Positions 1 through 10,700 are shown, counted from the first letter of the stretch. The stretch is 23,984 nt of DNA from Phycisphaerales bacterium UBA1845 (GCA_002338715.1 DDIR01000102.1:91863-115846), one strand, 5' to 3'. The notes: a model not told the origin generated them from the letters alone. A program made the numbers and translations.

Positions 1-3000
1 GAAGTCGAAGCATTCGCAGCCGGCGCCCAGGCCATCGCCCGGTCCGGTCAAGCAGGCGCTGACATTGGGGTAGTCGTCGAGATTTACGACGCCGTCTCCA
101 TTGGCATCACCACTTCCCGCACCGCCCGCACATGCATCGCAGCCGTCCGGCGTACCATCGTTGTCGGCGTCGGCATTGTCGTCGGAGCCAGGGCAGACAT
201 CGGCGGAATTGCAGACACCATCACCGTCGTCGTCACCATCGCCGGAGCACGCGGCATACTCGTCAGCCCCCATATCAACTTGGCCGTTGACGATCCGGTC
301 GTCGCCTTCAAGGTCGAACGTCAAGCCGTTGCTGTTGGCGGCTGCGTTGTCGCCTTGATCGATCGCCGGGCTGTTGAAAGCGAGGTGATAATCGCCATCG
401 GTGGTCGGTGCCAGGGAAGCGTCAACGGGTGCGACGAATACCGAATCGGTATCGCTCAAGGTCAGGTTGCCGCCATTGTCGTTAACCGTACCGGAGCCAG
501 TGATGCCTGCGATGCCGCCTTCGATGCCGCTGAAGCTCACGTCCAACGTGCCATCAATTTGCAACTGCGGATCAGGCGAAACCGCATTACCCCAGATGAG
601 GCTATTGATCACGGTGTTTTGCCCGCTGCCGCTCAAGCAACCGTTCGCACCGTTGTTGCCTGCCAATGTGCTGTTGAGAAGTGTGAGTGTACCGCTATTC
701 GTGATGGCGCTGGTGCCTTGGTTGCCTGAGATGATCGTGTTTGCAATGGAGTATTGACCTGAGCCAAAATAGACCGCACTCCCGTCGGACTGGGATGTAT
801 TACCCGCGATGACGGAGTTGCGAATGGTCATTTGTCCGGAGCCCATGAGAATGGCCCCACCGTCGCCGGCTTGGTTCCCGGTTAAGACGACTTTATCAAG
901 TGCTGCCGATGTATTGTCGTGACGAATCAGGATTGCACCACCGTGGGCGAGTCCGTTGTTATTCGTCAAAGCGCAGTTGTTCAGAATAAGGTCGCCGTTG
1001 GCGACAAGCACAGCCGCACCGCCACGGTAGAAGTTGGGGACGGACGCATCAAGAAGGCCGTTGCGCAGCGTTGCGTCGTTGATGGTCAGGCTTCCTCCGG
1101 ATAGGGTTCTGCGTACCCGGAAGATGCGGAACGACGGAGCATTGATGTCCCGCTCGATGAAGTGGTTCTGGCCTTCGATGACGATCGGGCTGATCACGCT
1201 GGGCAATCCGTTGGAACCCTGGTCGGAGTCGTTGTTGTTAACCGCCGTGAGTGTGATGTCAGCATCGAGATAGATGGTGCTGGAATCCGCGTCGAAGTTG
1301 GCACAGTGCATCGCGTCGATCAACTCTTGCGCGGTGGTCACTGTTGCGGGGAACGTCGGGCACACTTCGCATCCATCCGGAATGCCGTCACCGTCAACAT
1401 CCTCGGCGTCGTCAAAGCCCTCGCAAATATCGCAATCGTTGGGCACACCATCGCTGTCCGAATCCATGTTGTCATCCGAACCCGGGCAGATATCGACAGA
1501 ATTGCAGACACCGTCGCCGTCATCGTCGCCATCTCCGGGGCAAAATATATACTCGTCAGCCCCCATATCGACTTGACCATTGAGTATGCGGTCATCGCCT
1601 TCGAAGTCGACCGTCAAGCCGTTGCTGTTGGCGGCTGCGTTATCGCCTTGATCAATCGCCGGGCTACCTGCTGCGAGGTGATAATCGCCGTCAGTAGTAG
1701 GCGCCAGGGAGGCGTCAACCGGTGCGACGAAGACCGAATCGGTATTGCTCAGGGTCAGGTTGCCGCCATTGTCATTGACCGTACCGGAACCAGTGATGCC
1801 GGCAAGGCCGCCCTCAATGCCGCTGTAGCTCACATCCAATGTGCCATCGACTAGCATTTGAAGTTCAGTCGAATCTGCATTGCCCCAGAGAACGCTGTTG
1901 ATCACGATGCTGTGCCCGTTGGCGCTGGTGCGCAAGCCACCTCCAGGGCCCAGGTTGCCGGCCAACGTACTGTTAACCAGTGTGAGCGTACCCTTATTCA
2001 TGATGCCTCCTCCGCCATCACCAGTGCCACCTCGATTACCCGAAATGATGGTGTTTGCGATGGTGCATACAGCTGAGCTAGCTCTGATCACGATCCCACC
2101 ACCCTCGATATTGGAACTGTTGCCGGTGATGATTGAGTTGCGAACGGTCAGATGTCCAGATCTCAAGTAAATTGCACCACCGAAGCCGCCGTTATTAGCC
2201 TTATTTCTCGCCATGTAGACTTTGTCGAGCGTTGCTGTAGCGGCCGCGTTGAGCATCAGGATAGCGCCTCCGAAGCCAAAGCCGTTGTTGTCCGTTAGTG
2301 AGCAATTGTTCATGGTCAGTTCGGCGCCATTCAACAGCACGGCGGCGCCACCGCGAAAAATACTCGCGGCGGACGCATCAATAAGTCCGTTGCGCAGCGT
2401 CGTGTCGTGAACGGTCAAGTTTCCCTGCGATGGTGTGTTGCTTACCCTGAAGATGCGGAACAACGGTGCATTGGCATCTCTTTCGATAAAGTGATTCTGG
2501 CCCTCAATGACGATCGGGCTGATCACGCTGGGCAATCCGTTGGTGCCCTGGTCGGAGTCGCTGTTGTTGACCGCCGTTAGCGTAATGTCAGCGTCGAGAT
2601 AAATCGTGCTGGAATCCGGGTCGAAGTTGGCGCAGTGCATCGCATCGATCAACTCTTGCGCGGTGGTCACAGTTGCGGGGAACGTCGGGCACACTTCGCA
2701 TCCATCCGGAATGCCGTCACCGTCAACATCATCTGCGTCGTTGAAGCCTTCGCAGGCGTCGGAGGCGTTGCAGACGCCGTCACCGTCATCGTCACCATCG
2801 CCGTGGCACGACGTATACTCGTCGGCTCCCATATCGACCTGACCATTGAGAATGCGGTCGTCGCCGTCGATGTCGAGCGTCAAGCCGGCGTTGTTGGCGG
2901 CTGCGTTATCGCCTTGATCGATTGCAGGGCTTCCCGGTGCGAGGTGGTAGTCGCCGTCGGTGGTCGGTGCCAGGGAAGCGTCAACCGGTGCGGCGAAAAC

Positions 3001-6000
3001 CGAGTCCGTATCGCTCAGAGTAAGATTGCCGCCATTATCGTTGACCGTACCGGAACCAGTGATGCCAGCGATGCCGCCCTCAATGCCGCTGTAGCTCACA
3101 TCCAATGTGCCATCGATTTGCATTTGGAGTTCCGTGGAACTCACATTGCCCCAGAAAAGGCTGTTGACCACGGTGCTATGTCCGCTGCTGCTCGTGCTCA
3201 AGCCACCTAGCAAGCCTCGGTTGCCGGCCAACGTACTGTTGACCAGTGTGAGCGTACCGCTATTCGAAATGCCGCCGCTGCCACTTGCGCCACCTCGATT
3301 ACCCGAGATGATCGTGTTTGCAATGGTGCACTGGGCTGAACTAGAAGCGATCACGATCCCACCAGCGTTAATATTGGCGCCGTTACCGGTGATGATTGAG
3401 TTGCGAACGGTCAGATGTCCATCCCCCATGTGAATTGCTCCACCGTAGCCGCCATTATTCGCGCTATTTCCCGCCATGACGACTTTGTCGAGCGTTGCTG
3501 TAGCGGTCGGGCGGCGTATCAAGATGGCGCCTCCTTGAACAAAGCCATTGTTGTCCAATAAGGAGCAGTTGTTCATGGTCAGTTCGGCGGCATTCAATAG
3601 CACGGCGGCGCCGCCGCGAGCAAAAAGCGTGACGGACCCATCAAGAAGTCCGTTGCGCAATGTCGTGTCGTGAACGGCCAAGCTCCCCTGAGATGGTACG
3701 TCGGTTACCCTGAAGATGCGGAAAAACGGTGCGTTGACATCTCGTTCGATAACATGATTCTGACCTTCGATGACGATCGGGCTGATCACGCTGGGCAAAC
3801 CGTTGGAGCCCTGATCGAAGTCACTGTTGTTAACCGCCGTTAGCGTGATGTCAGCGTCGAGATAAATCGTGCTGGAATCCGGGTTGAAGTTGGCGCAGTG
3901 AATTGCGTCGATGAGTTCCTGCGCGGTGCTTACGGTTGCGGGGAACGTCGGGCACACTTCGCAGCCGTCCGGCGTACCGTCACCGTCAACATCGTCAGCG
4001 TCGTCAAATCCTTCGCAACTATCGCAATCATCGGGCACGCCATCGCTGTCCGAGTCAACGTTGTCATCCGAACCCGGGCAGATATCGTCAGCGTCGCAAA
4101 CGCCATCGTTGTCCGCGTCGTCACAACGGCTGACCGTGACCGTGCCAGCGACGTAGTCGTAGTCGACCGACCATGCTGAGCCAGTTGGTCCTACGACCGC
4201 ATCGAACGAACCGGTGAGCGTCCCCGCAGTAAGCACCACAAAGCTTGCCCCGATTGTAGGTAGTCCGTTCAGAGAAACGATCTCAAGCGTACCAGCCAGC
4301 TCGGCCGTTTCGGTGACGAACAACCCATCATGCTGGTCCATGTCGAACTCGATCTCCAACGTCGAGCCCGTTTCGAATGTCGCGTTCTGCAGCGTCATGT
4401 CACCGATGGATGTGCCCGGTGCAACCGTTCCGCCGGATGCGACCGTCGTTGTGCCGTTGGCCGACCCGTTACCGGCAAGCGTACCGCCATTCGCCACGGC
4501 GATGCCGCCGCTACCGGTGGCTGATCCAGCTGTGTTACCCAACACCAGTTTGCCGCCTTCGATCACCGTACCGCCTGAGTAGGTGTTGGCGTTGGAAAGG
4601 GTGAAGCTGCCCGTTCCCGTTTTGGTGATGCTGCCGGGACCGTTGAACGAATCGTTGATCAGCCCGTCAAAAGTCGACGAGCCATTCTGAGTACCGACCG
4701 TCAGAGCGGACTCGCCGGCTGGGTCGCTGATTTCGACTGTCCCGCTCGAACTACCGACACCGATCAGCTTGTTTGTACGCACCGTTGCATCGTCGATGCT
4801 CAGCCGGCAGAGGCTTGAATTGGTCTTCAAGTAATCGCTGATGCTCACCTCGGCAGAGTCAGCGATACCGGCAATGCCGAATCCGTTGCCGCCATCAAGG
4901 CCCAGATTCAAGCGGCTGGCGCTGAGGGTTGTGCCCAGACCGCGTGCGCCGATGAATGCAGCATCGCCACCAAAACGGCCCACCACTATCTCCGTAGCTG
5001 TCACGGTCGATTCCGGCGTAATGTCAAGGGTAGAGGAAGTGGAGTGCTCCAAGGAGATAATATCCCCGTCCAAGGTACCGCCATCAACAACGACCAGCCC
5101 GCCGACGTATAGCCAAGGCGCGGGCGCAAAAGTGGCGTCTTCGACGACATAGAGTTGGCCGGAGGCTTGGACCTCGTTGTAACCGGTCGGCGCGAAACTG
5201 CCGCCGCCCGCGATGCTAAGTTTACCGCTCTCAACCAACACGGTTCCCGAGAAGACGCTGTCGCCGGTGAATTCCTGCGTGTTGGAGCCGGTCTTGATCA
5301 GGGACGGATTTTGCAGGTTGGTTGAACTGGCTGTCAGAGTGCCGGAATAACTCGCGTCCTCACCGTCCGATCCGAGCGTGTAGTGATCGTTGCCCAAGTC
5401 CAGCGTCGTCGATCCGCGCAGACCGCCGATGTGCGGATCAAACCCGTTGATATTCAATCCGCCCGTGACATTCGATCGCAAAATGGTGTTCTGCAATGTG
5501 TCTGCTGTTCCCAAGACGATCGTGCCTTCATCGATGATCGCTTCACCGGTGAGTGTGCTTGCCCCGGATAGCGTGAGTGCACCGGTCCCGACTTTCTTGA
5601 AGCTGCCGGTTCCCGTGAACTTGCCTGCGAACGTCGATGAAACATTCAGCGAACCGTTCTTTCCGATGATCAAACCGGGGGCGCCAAGGTCGGTATTCGA
5701 GAGAGCGACCTCTCCGCTACCGACGCTGGTGATGCGTCCCGCGTAAAGTTCCGCATCCTCGATTGAGAGCTTGCCGCCCGAAATGTTGACCGTTCCGCCG
5801 TTGGCATTCGAAGAAGTGGCCGTGACTTCAGCGCCGTCTTCAATCGACAACTCACCGCCGTTGATGTCGATGGCCCCGGACAAATCGGGACTGACGAATT
5901 GAAACGTCCCCGTGGCGAGGCTGGCCAACCCGCTGTCTACTTGAAAGACCCCCAGGTTGCTGATGCTCCCGGTAAACTCCTGCGGATATCGATCCGCTGT

Positions 6001-6870
6001 CGCGCAGATGATCTGTCCGATGCCGTCGGAAGTGAGAGCGCCCGAATAAGTCGAGAGTTCACTATCAAACCCGTCGAGCGTGAGCACCGTGCTGCCCAAT
6101 GCGAGCGCGTTCGCGCCACTGAGCCCACCAAAGGTCGGGTTAAAACCGTTGAAATCAATCGGATCATCGTACGCCAGTGCAACCTTCGCATTCTGCAATG
6201 CGAGTGCATCGCCGAGCTCGGTTGTTCCGATCTCCATCCTAAAAACGCCGTTGTAAGTATTGGCGGCATTCAGCAGGATTGTCACCTCGGTCACCTCGGG
6301 ATGGGCATTGACCGTGATGTTGCCGCTACCCTCCATGACGGCGTCCATGCGCACGCCTCCCTTTTCCTGAATGTGCCAATCTTGGGTGCCGAGTTGCCGA
6401 TAAGTGAGGGATGGACCGAATTTGATGACCTGCTTGTCAGCGTGTATCCTGCCCCAATTGCCAAGCGTACCATCCCGGAAGTGGTACTGGTCACCGCCAT
6501 AAACATGGATGGATTCGACCTCCCGAGTATTGCCTTGCAGGTCGACATCCTTGCCGAACCCGGCATCGCCGTAAAAAGTCGTTTGGTGATTGGAGGCGTT
6601 TGGAATATCGCCGGCGCCGGGGAATTGAATCCAGTTCGACGATTGACCCCAGTTGTCGTTGGTCTGCGGGTTCCACTGAAAGGTGATGGAGTCGCCAGCA
6701 TGCACCGGAATTGTGCCGATGGTGAACATCGCAACGATGCATGCTAGCATCGCGCGACCGCGAAGCCGCGTATTTGCAATAGCCCCGCTTAACAGGCCAA
6801 CGTTGACATCAAAGCCCGATGTCTTCATCGCCGCCTCGACTCCGTTTCCAATTCGACTCTTTCCAGTCAT
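1..6870 (-). CDS. Giant exported beta-strand/beta-helix protein with TSP3 linkers and dockerin-like tail (3' end outside window)
   Basis: One frame stays open from ATG at 6870 down to base 1 (2290 codons, no stop); I decoded samples along its whole length. GAGGAG lies 7 bases before the ATG, and an in-frame stop lies ~75 bases upstream. The N-terminus is long, with a hydrophobic core near residues 41-54 and probable cleavage after VHA (~58). Residues ~60-910 are PATR-like beta-strand repeats (GSFKKVGTGALTLSG, GSITKTGTGSFTLSN). TSP3-type Asp-rich loops follow (~916-970), then three near-identical beta-helix units, each ending SPAIDQGD...VDMGADEY as in choice-of-anchor-Q proteins. The visible C-terminus has an EF-hand loop (GDANGDGVVNLDDY) and Cys-rich SACLTGP...CECFDF; by comparison with the paralogue at 15580, roughly 20 residues are missing. 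No autotransporter barrel is seen. Likely a secreted or cell-surface structural or adhesive protein; its ligand is unknown. It is divergent from the sigma-kinase pair at 7173. Confidence 0.9.
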   Translation of the reverse strand, partial: MTGKSRIGNGVEAAMKTSGFDVNVGLLSGAIANTRLRGRAMLACIVAMFTIGTIPVHAGDSITFQWNPQTNDNWGQSSNWIQFPGAGDIPNASNHQTTFYGDAGFGKDVDLQGNTREVESIHVYGGDQYHFRDGTLGNWGRIHADKQVIKFGPSLTYRQLGTQDWHIQEKGGVRMDAVMEGSGNITVNAHPEVTEVTILLNAANTYNGVFRMEIGTTELGDALALQNAKVALAYDDPIDFNGFNPTFGGLSGANALALGSTVLTLDGFDSELSTYSGALTSDGIGQIICATADRYPQEFTGSISNLGVFQVDSGLASLATGTFQFVSPDLSGAIDINGGELSIEDGAEVTATSSNANGGTVNISGGKLSIEDAELYAGRITSVGSGEVALSNTDLGAPGLIIGKNGSLNVSSTFAGKFTGTGSFKKVGTGALTLSGASTLTGEAIIDEGTIVLGTADTLQNTILRSNVTGGLNINGFDPHIGGLRGSTTLDLGNDHYTLGSDGEDASYSGTLTASSTNLQNPSLIKTGSNTQEFTGDSVFSGTVLVESGKLSIAGGGSFAPTGYNEVQASGQLYVVEDATFAPAPWLYVGGLVVVDGGTLDGDIISLEHSTSSTLDITPESTVTATEIVVGRFGGDAAFIGARGLGTTLSASRLNLGLDGGNGFGIAGIADSAEVSISDYLKTNSSLCRLSIDDATVRTNKLIGVGSSSGTVEISDPAGESALTVGTQNGSSTFDGLINDSFNGPGSITKTGTGSFTLSNANTYSGGTVIEGGKLVLGNTAGSATGSGGIAVANGGTLAGNGSANGTTTVASGGTVAPGTSIGDMTLQNATFETGSTLEIEFDMDQHDGLFVTETAELAGTLEIVSLNGLPTIGASFVVLTAGTLTGSFDAVVGPTGSAWSVDYDYVAGTVTVSRCDDADNDGVCDADDICPGSDDNVDSDSDGVPDDCDSCEGFDDADDVDGDGTPDGCEVCPTFPATVSTAQELIDAIHCANFNPDSSTIYLDADITLTAVNNSDFDQGSNGLPSVISPIVIEGQNHVIERDVNAPFFRIFRVTDVPSQGSLAVHDTTLRNGLLDGSVTLFARGGAAVLLNAAELTMNNCSLLDNNGFVQGGAILIRRPTATATLDKVVMAGNSANNGGYGGAIHMGDGHLTVRNSIITGNGANINAGGIVIASSSAQCTIANTIISGNRGGASGSGGISNSGTLTLVNSTLAGNRGLLGGLSTSSSGHSTVVNSLFWGNVSSTELQMQIDGTLDVSYSGIEGGIAGITGSGTVNDNGGNLTLSDTDSVFAAPVDASLAPTTDGDYHLAPGSPAIDQGDNAAANNAGLTLDIDGDDRILNGQVDMGADEYTSCHGDGDDDGDGVCNASDACEGFNDADDVDGDGIPDGCEVCPTFPATVTTAQELIDAMHCANFDPDSSTIYLDADITLTAVNNSDSDQGTNGLPSVISPIVIEGQNHFIERDANAPLFRIFRVSNTPSQGNLTVHDTTLRNGLIDASAASIFRGGAAVLLNGAELTMNNCSLTDNNGFGFGGAILMLNAAATATLDKVYMARNKANNGGFGGAIYLRSGHLTVRNSIITGNSSNIEGGGIVIRASSAVCTIANTIISGNRGGTGDGGGGIMNKGTLTLVNSTLAGNLGPGGGLRTSANGHSIVINSVLWGNADSTELQMLVDGTLDVSYSGIEGGLAGITGSGTVNDNGGNLTLSNTDSVFVAPVDASLAPTTDGDYHLAAGSPAIDQGDNAAANSNGLTVDFEGDDRILNGQVDMGADEYIFCPGDGDDDGDGVCNSVDICPGSDDNMDSDSDGVPNDCDICEGFDDAEDVDGDGIPDGCEVCPTFPATVTTAQELIDAMHCANFDADSSTIYLDADITLTAVNNNDSDQGSNGLPSVISPIVIEGQNHFIERDINAPSFRIFRVRRTLSGGSLTINDATLRNGLLDASVPNFYRGGAAVLVANGDLILNNCALTNNNGLAHGGAILIRHDNTSAALDKVVLTGNQAGDGGAILMGSGQMTIRNSVIAGNTSQSDGSAVYFGSGQYSIANTIISGNQGTSAITNSGTLTLLNSTLAGNNGANGCLSGSGQNTVINSLIWGNAVSPDPQLQIDGTLDVSFSGIEGGIAGITGSGTVNDNGGNLTLSDTDSVFVAPVDASLAPTTDGDYHLAFNSPAIDQGDNAAANSNGLTFDLEGDDRIVNGQVDMGADEYAACSGDGDDDGDGVCNSADVCPGSDDNADADNDGTPDGCDACAGGAGSGDANGDGVVNLDDYPNVSACLTGPGDGLGAGCECFDF
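256..1362 (-). repeat. Beta-helix repeat unit 3 (C-terminal-most copy) within the giant gene
   Basis: This is about 369 codons, slightly shorter in the middle than units 1 and 2. The offset from unit 2 is 1329 bases (443 codons). Positions 1277-1401 match 2606-2730 at 121 of 125 bases with no gap. The TSP3 and dockerin-like tail follows directly. Confidence 0.85.
1549..2691 (-). repeat. Beta-helix repeat unit 2 within the giant gene
   Basis: This is about 381 codons with the same start (CPTFPATV) and end (VDMGADEY) as unit 1. The unit 1 to unit 2 offset is 1263 bases (421 codons). The linker following it carries one extra TSP3-type motif (SDDNMDSDSDGVPNDCD). Confidence 0.85.
2815..3954 (-). 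repeat. Beta-helix repeat unit 1 (N-terminal-most copy) within the giant gene
   Basis: This is about 380 codons. It starts at CPTFPATV and AQELIDA.HCANF (in the position of a CSLREAI-type N-motif) and ends at VDMGADEY. Inside are runs of short beta-strand turns such as TLDKVVMAGNSANNGGYGG and NTIISGNRGG. It is followed by a single TSP3-type linker before unit 2. Confidence 0.85.
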
Positions 6871-6958
6871 TACGCAGCTCCTCAGTGTCGCCTCAAGCCA
6901 ACCAGCTCAAGCAAGTACGATGTCCGTGAAAATCCATGGCCCAGGTCGGCGGTTGAGA

Positions 6959-6976
6959 TCGCGGAGCCATCCGCGA
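6959..6976. promoter_or_regulatory. Perfect 7-bp inverted repeat in the divergent intergenic region
   Basis: TCGCGGA-GCCA-TCCGCGA lies ~90 bases upstream of the giant gene's start and ~200 bases before the sigma factor gene. It could be an operator or a 5'-leader hairpin of the leftward transcript. No convincing promoter for the leftward gene was found in 6871-7140. Confidence 0.3.
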
Positions 6977-7137
6977 ATGCAAACTCCAACCAATGTTGCG
7001 ATTGAGGGAGTTTCCCGACTTACCGGACCCGGGCTGTCGGGGACGCCAACCCGCCTCACCCCTTAACACCCCAAAACCCGCGCAGGGCGGAACCGGAAAT
7101 CTCAGAATTTCTTAACGGATCGGACAAATCCTCGTTT

Positions 7138-7166
7138 TTGGATTGCCAAGGGCGGTTCGATATAAT
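7138..7166 (+). promoter_or_regulatory. Candidate promoter of the first sigma-kinase operon (TTGGAT-N17-TATAAT)
   Basis: A perfect TATAAT (7161-7166) sits 17 bases downstream of TTGGAT (7138-7143, three of six matches to TTGACA). The expected transcription start falls at about 7173, on the proposed GTG start codon, which implies a leaderless mRNA. No Shine-Dalgarno sequence is visible before 7173, which fits. Confidence 0.5.
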
Positions 7167-7172
7167 CAAACC

Positions 7173-7775
7173 GTGCCCGGAACCAATGGAGAAAAGCAAA
7201 GCGACCCCCTTCCGTCAGGCGAGGCGACGCTATACCTCGCCCGTCTCGAGGCGGGTGAGCCAGCCGCAGCCGAGATGCTGCTGCCATTGGTGTACGACGA
7301 GCTTCGCCAGATCGCGGGTGCGATTTTTCAGGCGCAACCCTCGAACCATACCTTGCAACCGACCGCGTTGGTTCACGAGTCGTATCTCAAGCTGATTGGT
7401 TCAAAATCGAATTGGAAAGACAGCGCCCACTTCTGCGCCGTTGCGGCCACCGCGATGCGGCAGATCCTTTCAAACCACGCGCGAGGCAAGCGGGCTTCCA
7501 AACGCGACGGTCGCCGCGTTGAACTCTCGGTGGACCAGATGGGAACACCGACCGACGCGTCGCCCCTCGACCTGCTCGATCTTGATGACGCGCTGAACGA
7601 ACTCGGCCAACTCAACGCCCGTCACTCGCGCATGATCGAACTACGCTTCTTCGGCGGATTGGATGTGGAAGACATGGCCAACATCCTCGGCATCTCGGCT
7701 GGGATGGCCCGTCGTGAGTGGCGCGCCGCCCGCGCCTGGTTGAGCTTCCGCCTCTCGAAGGATGAAACGCATTGA
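7173..7775 (+). CDS. ECF-family RNA polymerase sigma factor, kinase-coupled type (copy 1)
   Basis: A 200-residue sigma factor resembling Sigma70_ECF (PF07638) proteins. Region 2 covers about residues 20-110, including LQPTALVHESYLKL and the DNA-melting segment HFCAVAATAMRQIL. Region 4 covers about 135-195, with ELRFFGGLDVEDMANILGIS followed by REWRAARAWL as the helix-turn-helix. Where most ECF sigmas have an acidic DAED-like motif, this one reads QPTA (Thr64). GTG 7173 is chosen over TTG 7143 because a TATAAT box lies just before it and because its N-terminus (PGTN) resembles that of the paralogue at 15372. The stop overlaps the kinase start by 4 bases (TTGA), so the two are probably translated together. 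The recognition helix (SAGMARREW) differs from the paralogue's SRTTVQSEW, so promoter preference may differ. Confidence 0.88.
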   Translation: MPGTNGEKQSDPLPSGEATLYLARLEAGEPAAAEMLLPLVYDELRQIAGAIFQAQPSNHTLQPTALVHESYLKLIGSKSNWKDSAHFCAVAATAMRQILSNHARGKRASKRDGRRVELSVDQMGTPTDASPLDLLDLDDALNELGQLNARHSRMIELRFFGGLDVEDMANILGISAGMARREWRAARAWLSFRLSKDETH

Positions 7776-10700
7776 ATTCGGCTGAGCGCTACAAGCATGT
7801 GATGGACCTGTTTCACCAGGCCTGCGATCTTCCGGATCAGGAGCGCGATCAGTTTCTGACTGACGCCTGCGGTGACGATGCCGAATTACGGCGCGCCGTC
7901 GAACAGCTTGTGCAGCACGATCGTGAAGCGTGTGATGCGGTTCGGGCTGGCGAGCAGGGCGAAGGCGTTCGGGCGATATCTGCGGCTACCCTCGGCGAAG
8001 AAAACGTACTCCCCAAACGCATCGGCGAATATCGCATCGTGCGCATGATCGGCAAAGGGGGCATGGGCATCGTCTACGAAGCGAAGCAGGACCACCCGCG
8101 GCGCACCGTGGCCGTCAAGGTGCTGCACGCCGGTGTCGGCACGATAAGTACGATGCAACGCTTCCAGCGCGAAGCCAACCTGCTCGCGAAACTGCAACAC
8201 CCCGGTATCGCGCAAGTATTGGAAGCTGGTGCGGGCGAGTTGGAAACGCAAAGTGGCATGACGGCGGTTCAACCGTTTCTTGCCATGGAATTGGTTGACG
8301 GTCAAACCGTTGACCAATACGTAAAAACAAGATCGCTCGACGTGCGAGCCATCCTCAAATTGTTCGCTAACATCTGCGATGCCGTCGAACACGCCCACGG
8401 GCGCGGCGTGATTCACCGCGACCTCAAGCCCAGCAACATCCTCGTGACTGCAACCGGTCAGCCCAAGATTCTCGACTTCGGCGTCGCCCGCGCCACCGAT
8501 GCGGACATTCACACGGTGACGCTTCAGACCGAAACCGGGCAACTCGTCGGTACGATTCCATACATGAGCCCTGAGCAGGTCTCGGGCAACCCCGCATCGA
8601 TCGACGCACAAACCGATGTCTATTCGTTGGGCGTGGTTCTCTTTGAACTGCTAACCGGCAAGCTTCCGTACGTCGTCAACAACCTTCCCATTGTCGAGTG
8701 CGCGCGCACCATTCGCGAGGAAGAACCGACGCTGCTCAGCACGATTGACCGGAAGTTTCGCGGCGATGTTGAGACGATCGTGGCCAAGTCGCTGGAGAAG
8801 GACAAGTCGCGGCGATACGCATCGGTCGCGGATCTGTCAGCCGACATCAACCGCCACCTGCGCCACGAACCCATCGTCGCCAGACCGGCCAGCACCATTT
8901 ACGTCGTCCGCAAATTCGCCCGTCGCAACAAACCGCTCGTCGGTGGGTTGGTTGCGACGTTCCTCGCGCTGCTGTTGGGTGCGATCGGGACGACGATTGG
9001 TTTGGTTTCGGCGCTGCATGCCAACGAGAAACTCGAATCCACCAACCAGGAACTTGCCGAAACGAATCGGCAGCTTGGCGAATCCAATGCCGACCTGCAG
9101 AAGGTCAGCGCATTTCAATCCGCGCAACTTACCGGGATCGACGTTCCGCTGATGGGCATGCGGCTTCGCGAGGATCTTCTCGACGGCGTTGGGGAGGAGC
9201 GAGTGTCGTCCCTGGAGTCCGAACTCGCACAAATCAATTTTGTTGATGTGGCAATGTCCACGCTTCAACGCAACTTTTTTGAGCGGGCGATTGACGCAGT
9301 CAAAGACCAGTTTGCAGATCAACCCGCGTTGCAAGCCGGTATGCTTCAAAATCTTGCGACGACGATGCGCGAACTCGGATTGTTCAAGGCAGCCGTCGAT
9401 CCGCAAACACTCGCACTCCAAATCCGGCGCCGCGAATTGGGCGATGACAACGCTGAAACCGTCGCGTCAATCAGTGCATCGGGTTTGCTCGCACAGGCGC
9501 TCACCGATTTCGAACAAGCCGACGTGATGTTTCGCGAAGCGCTCGAGGCGAATCGCCGACTGTTGGGGCCGACAGACAATGCCACCCTGACCGCGTTGGC
9601 TAACGTAGGCGGAAATCTGCAAAACCTCGGTGAGTTTGAAAAAGCCGAGCAAATCGTCCGCGAAGCAGTGGACGGTTTGAAGGTAGCATCCGGTCCGAGC
9701 GATCCCGAGACGATTGACGCGATGGCGACGTTGGGGCTCGTATTGAGTTCCCGCAGCAAGTACGACGAGGCGGAGACGCTGTTTCGCGAAGTCGTGAAGC
9801 AGCGCCGCGAGGTGCTCGGTGATGACGATCCGAAAACGATTGGTTCCATCGCAAGTCTTGGCACGGTGCTCAAGGATCGCGGTAAATTAGAAGAAGCCAT
9901 TTCGCTGACGCGCGAGGCGTTCGAGTTGCGCCGGCGGGTGCTCGGAGCCGACCATCCCGATACGCTTCGGACGATGACCAGCATGGGGTCCAACCTGGCG
10001 CGGCAAGGCAATCTCGCGGACGCCGAACCAATCCTGCGCGAAGCTTTGGAAAAACGCCGACGGTTGCTGGGCAGCACGCACTACGACACGCTCAGTTCAA
10101 TCGATCATCTGGCCTCGTTGCTCGAGGAGATGGGACGATACACCGAAGCCGAAGCGCTCTATCGTGAGAGCCTGGAAGGGCGGCGGCTCACCTTGGGTAA
10201 CGATCACCCGTCGACCCTGCGAGCCATTGGAAATCTCGGCTACATTCTGAATCAGCAAGGCAAGAGTGAAGACGCCGAGCCATACTACCGCGAATCGCTT
10301 GCAGGACTTCGAAACGTTTTCGGCAACGACAATTCAAACACGCTGACCGCAGTCGGAAACCTCGCTGCTCTCCTATCTGGTCTGGGCCAAGACGAAGAAG
10401 CCGAGGGCCTTTTCCTCGAATCGCTGGATGGTCGACGGCGTCTGCTCGGTGACGATCATCCGTCGACGCTTAATGCCATCTACAACATGGGCGATATGCT
10501 CTTGCGCAAGGATAAATTGAATGAAGCTGAACCATTTTGCCTCCAGGCGCTCGATGGGTATCGCCGTATCGGAGGGGACAATCATATCGGGACGCTTTAT
10601 TCCTTAACGCTCGTAGGTCGTTTACGCATGAAACAAAACAATCCGGCTGGCGCGCAGGTCTATTTCAATGAGGCCGTTGAACGTCGCCGCGAAATCAACG

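Noticed and set aside
256..3954. CRISPR array or mobile element explaining the regular repeats
   Set aside because: The repeat unit is ~1.3 kb, coding and in frame, with no short spacers, transposase or terminal inverted repeats.
280..6747. Many plus-strand ORFs (for example 280-729, 1162-1854, 2635-3210, 5899-6747)
   Set aside because: They are antisense shadows of the giant minus-strand gene, whose frame gives clear PATR, TSP3 and beta-helix sequence throughout; the shadow proteins show no domains.
7143..7172. TTG 7143 as start of the first sigma factor
   Set aside because: It falls on the candidate -35 and upstream of the TATAAT box and adds residues with no match to the paralogue.
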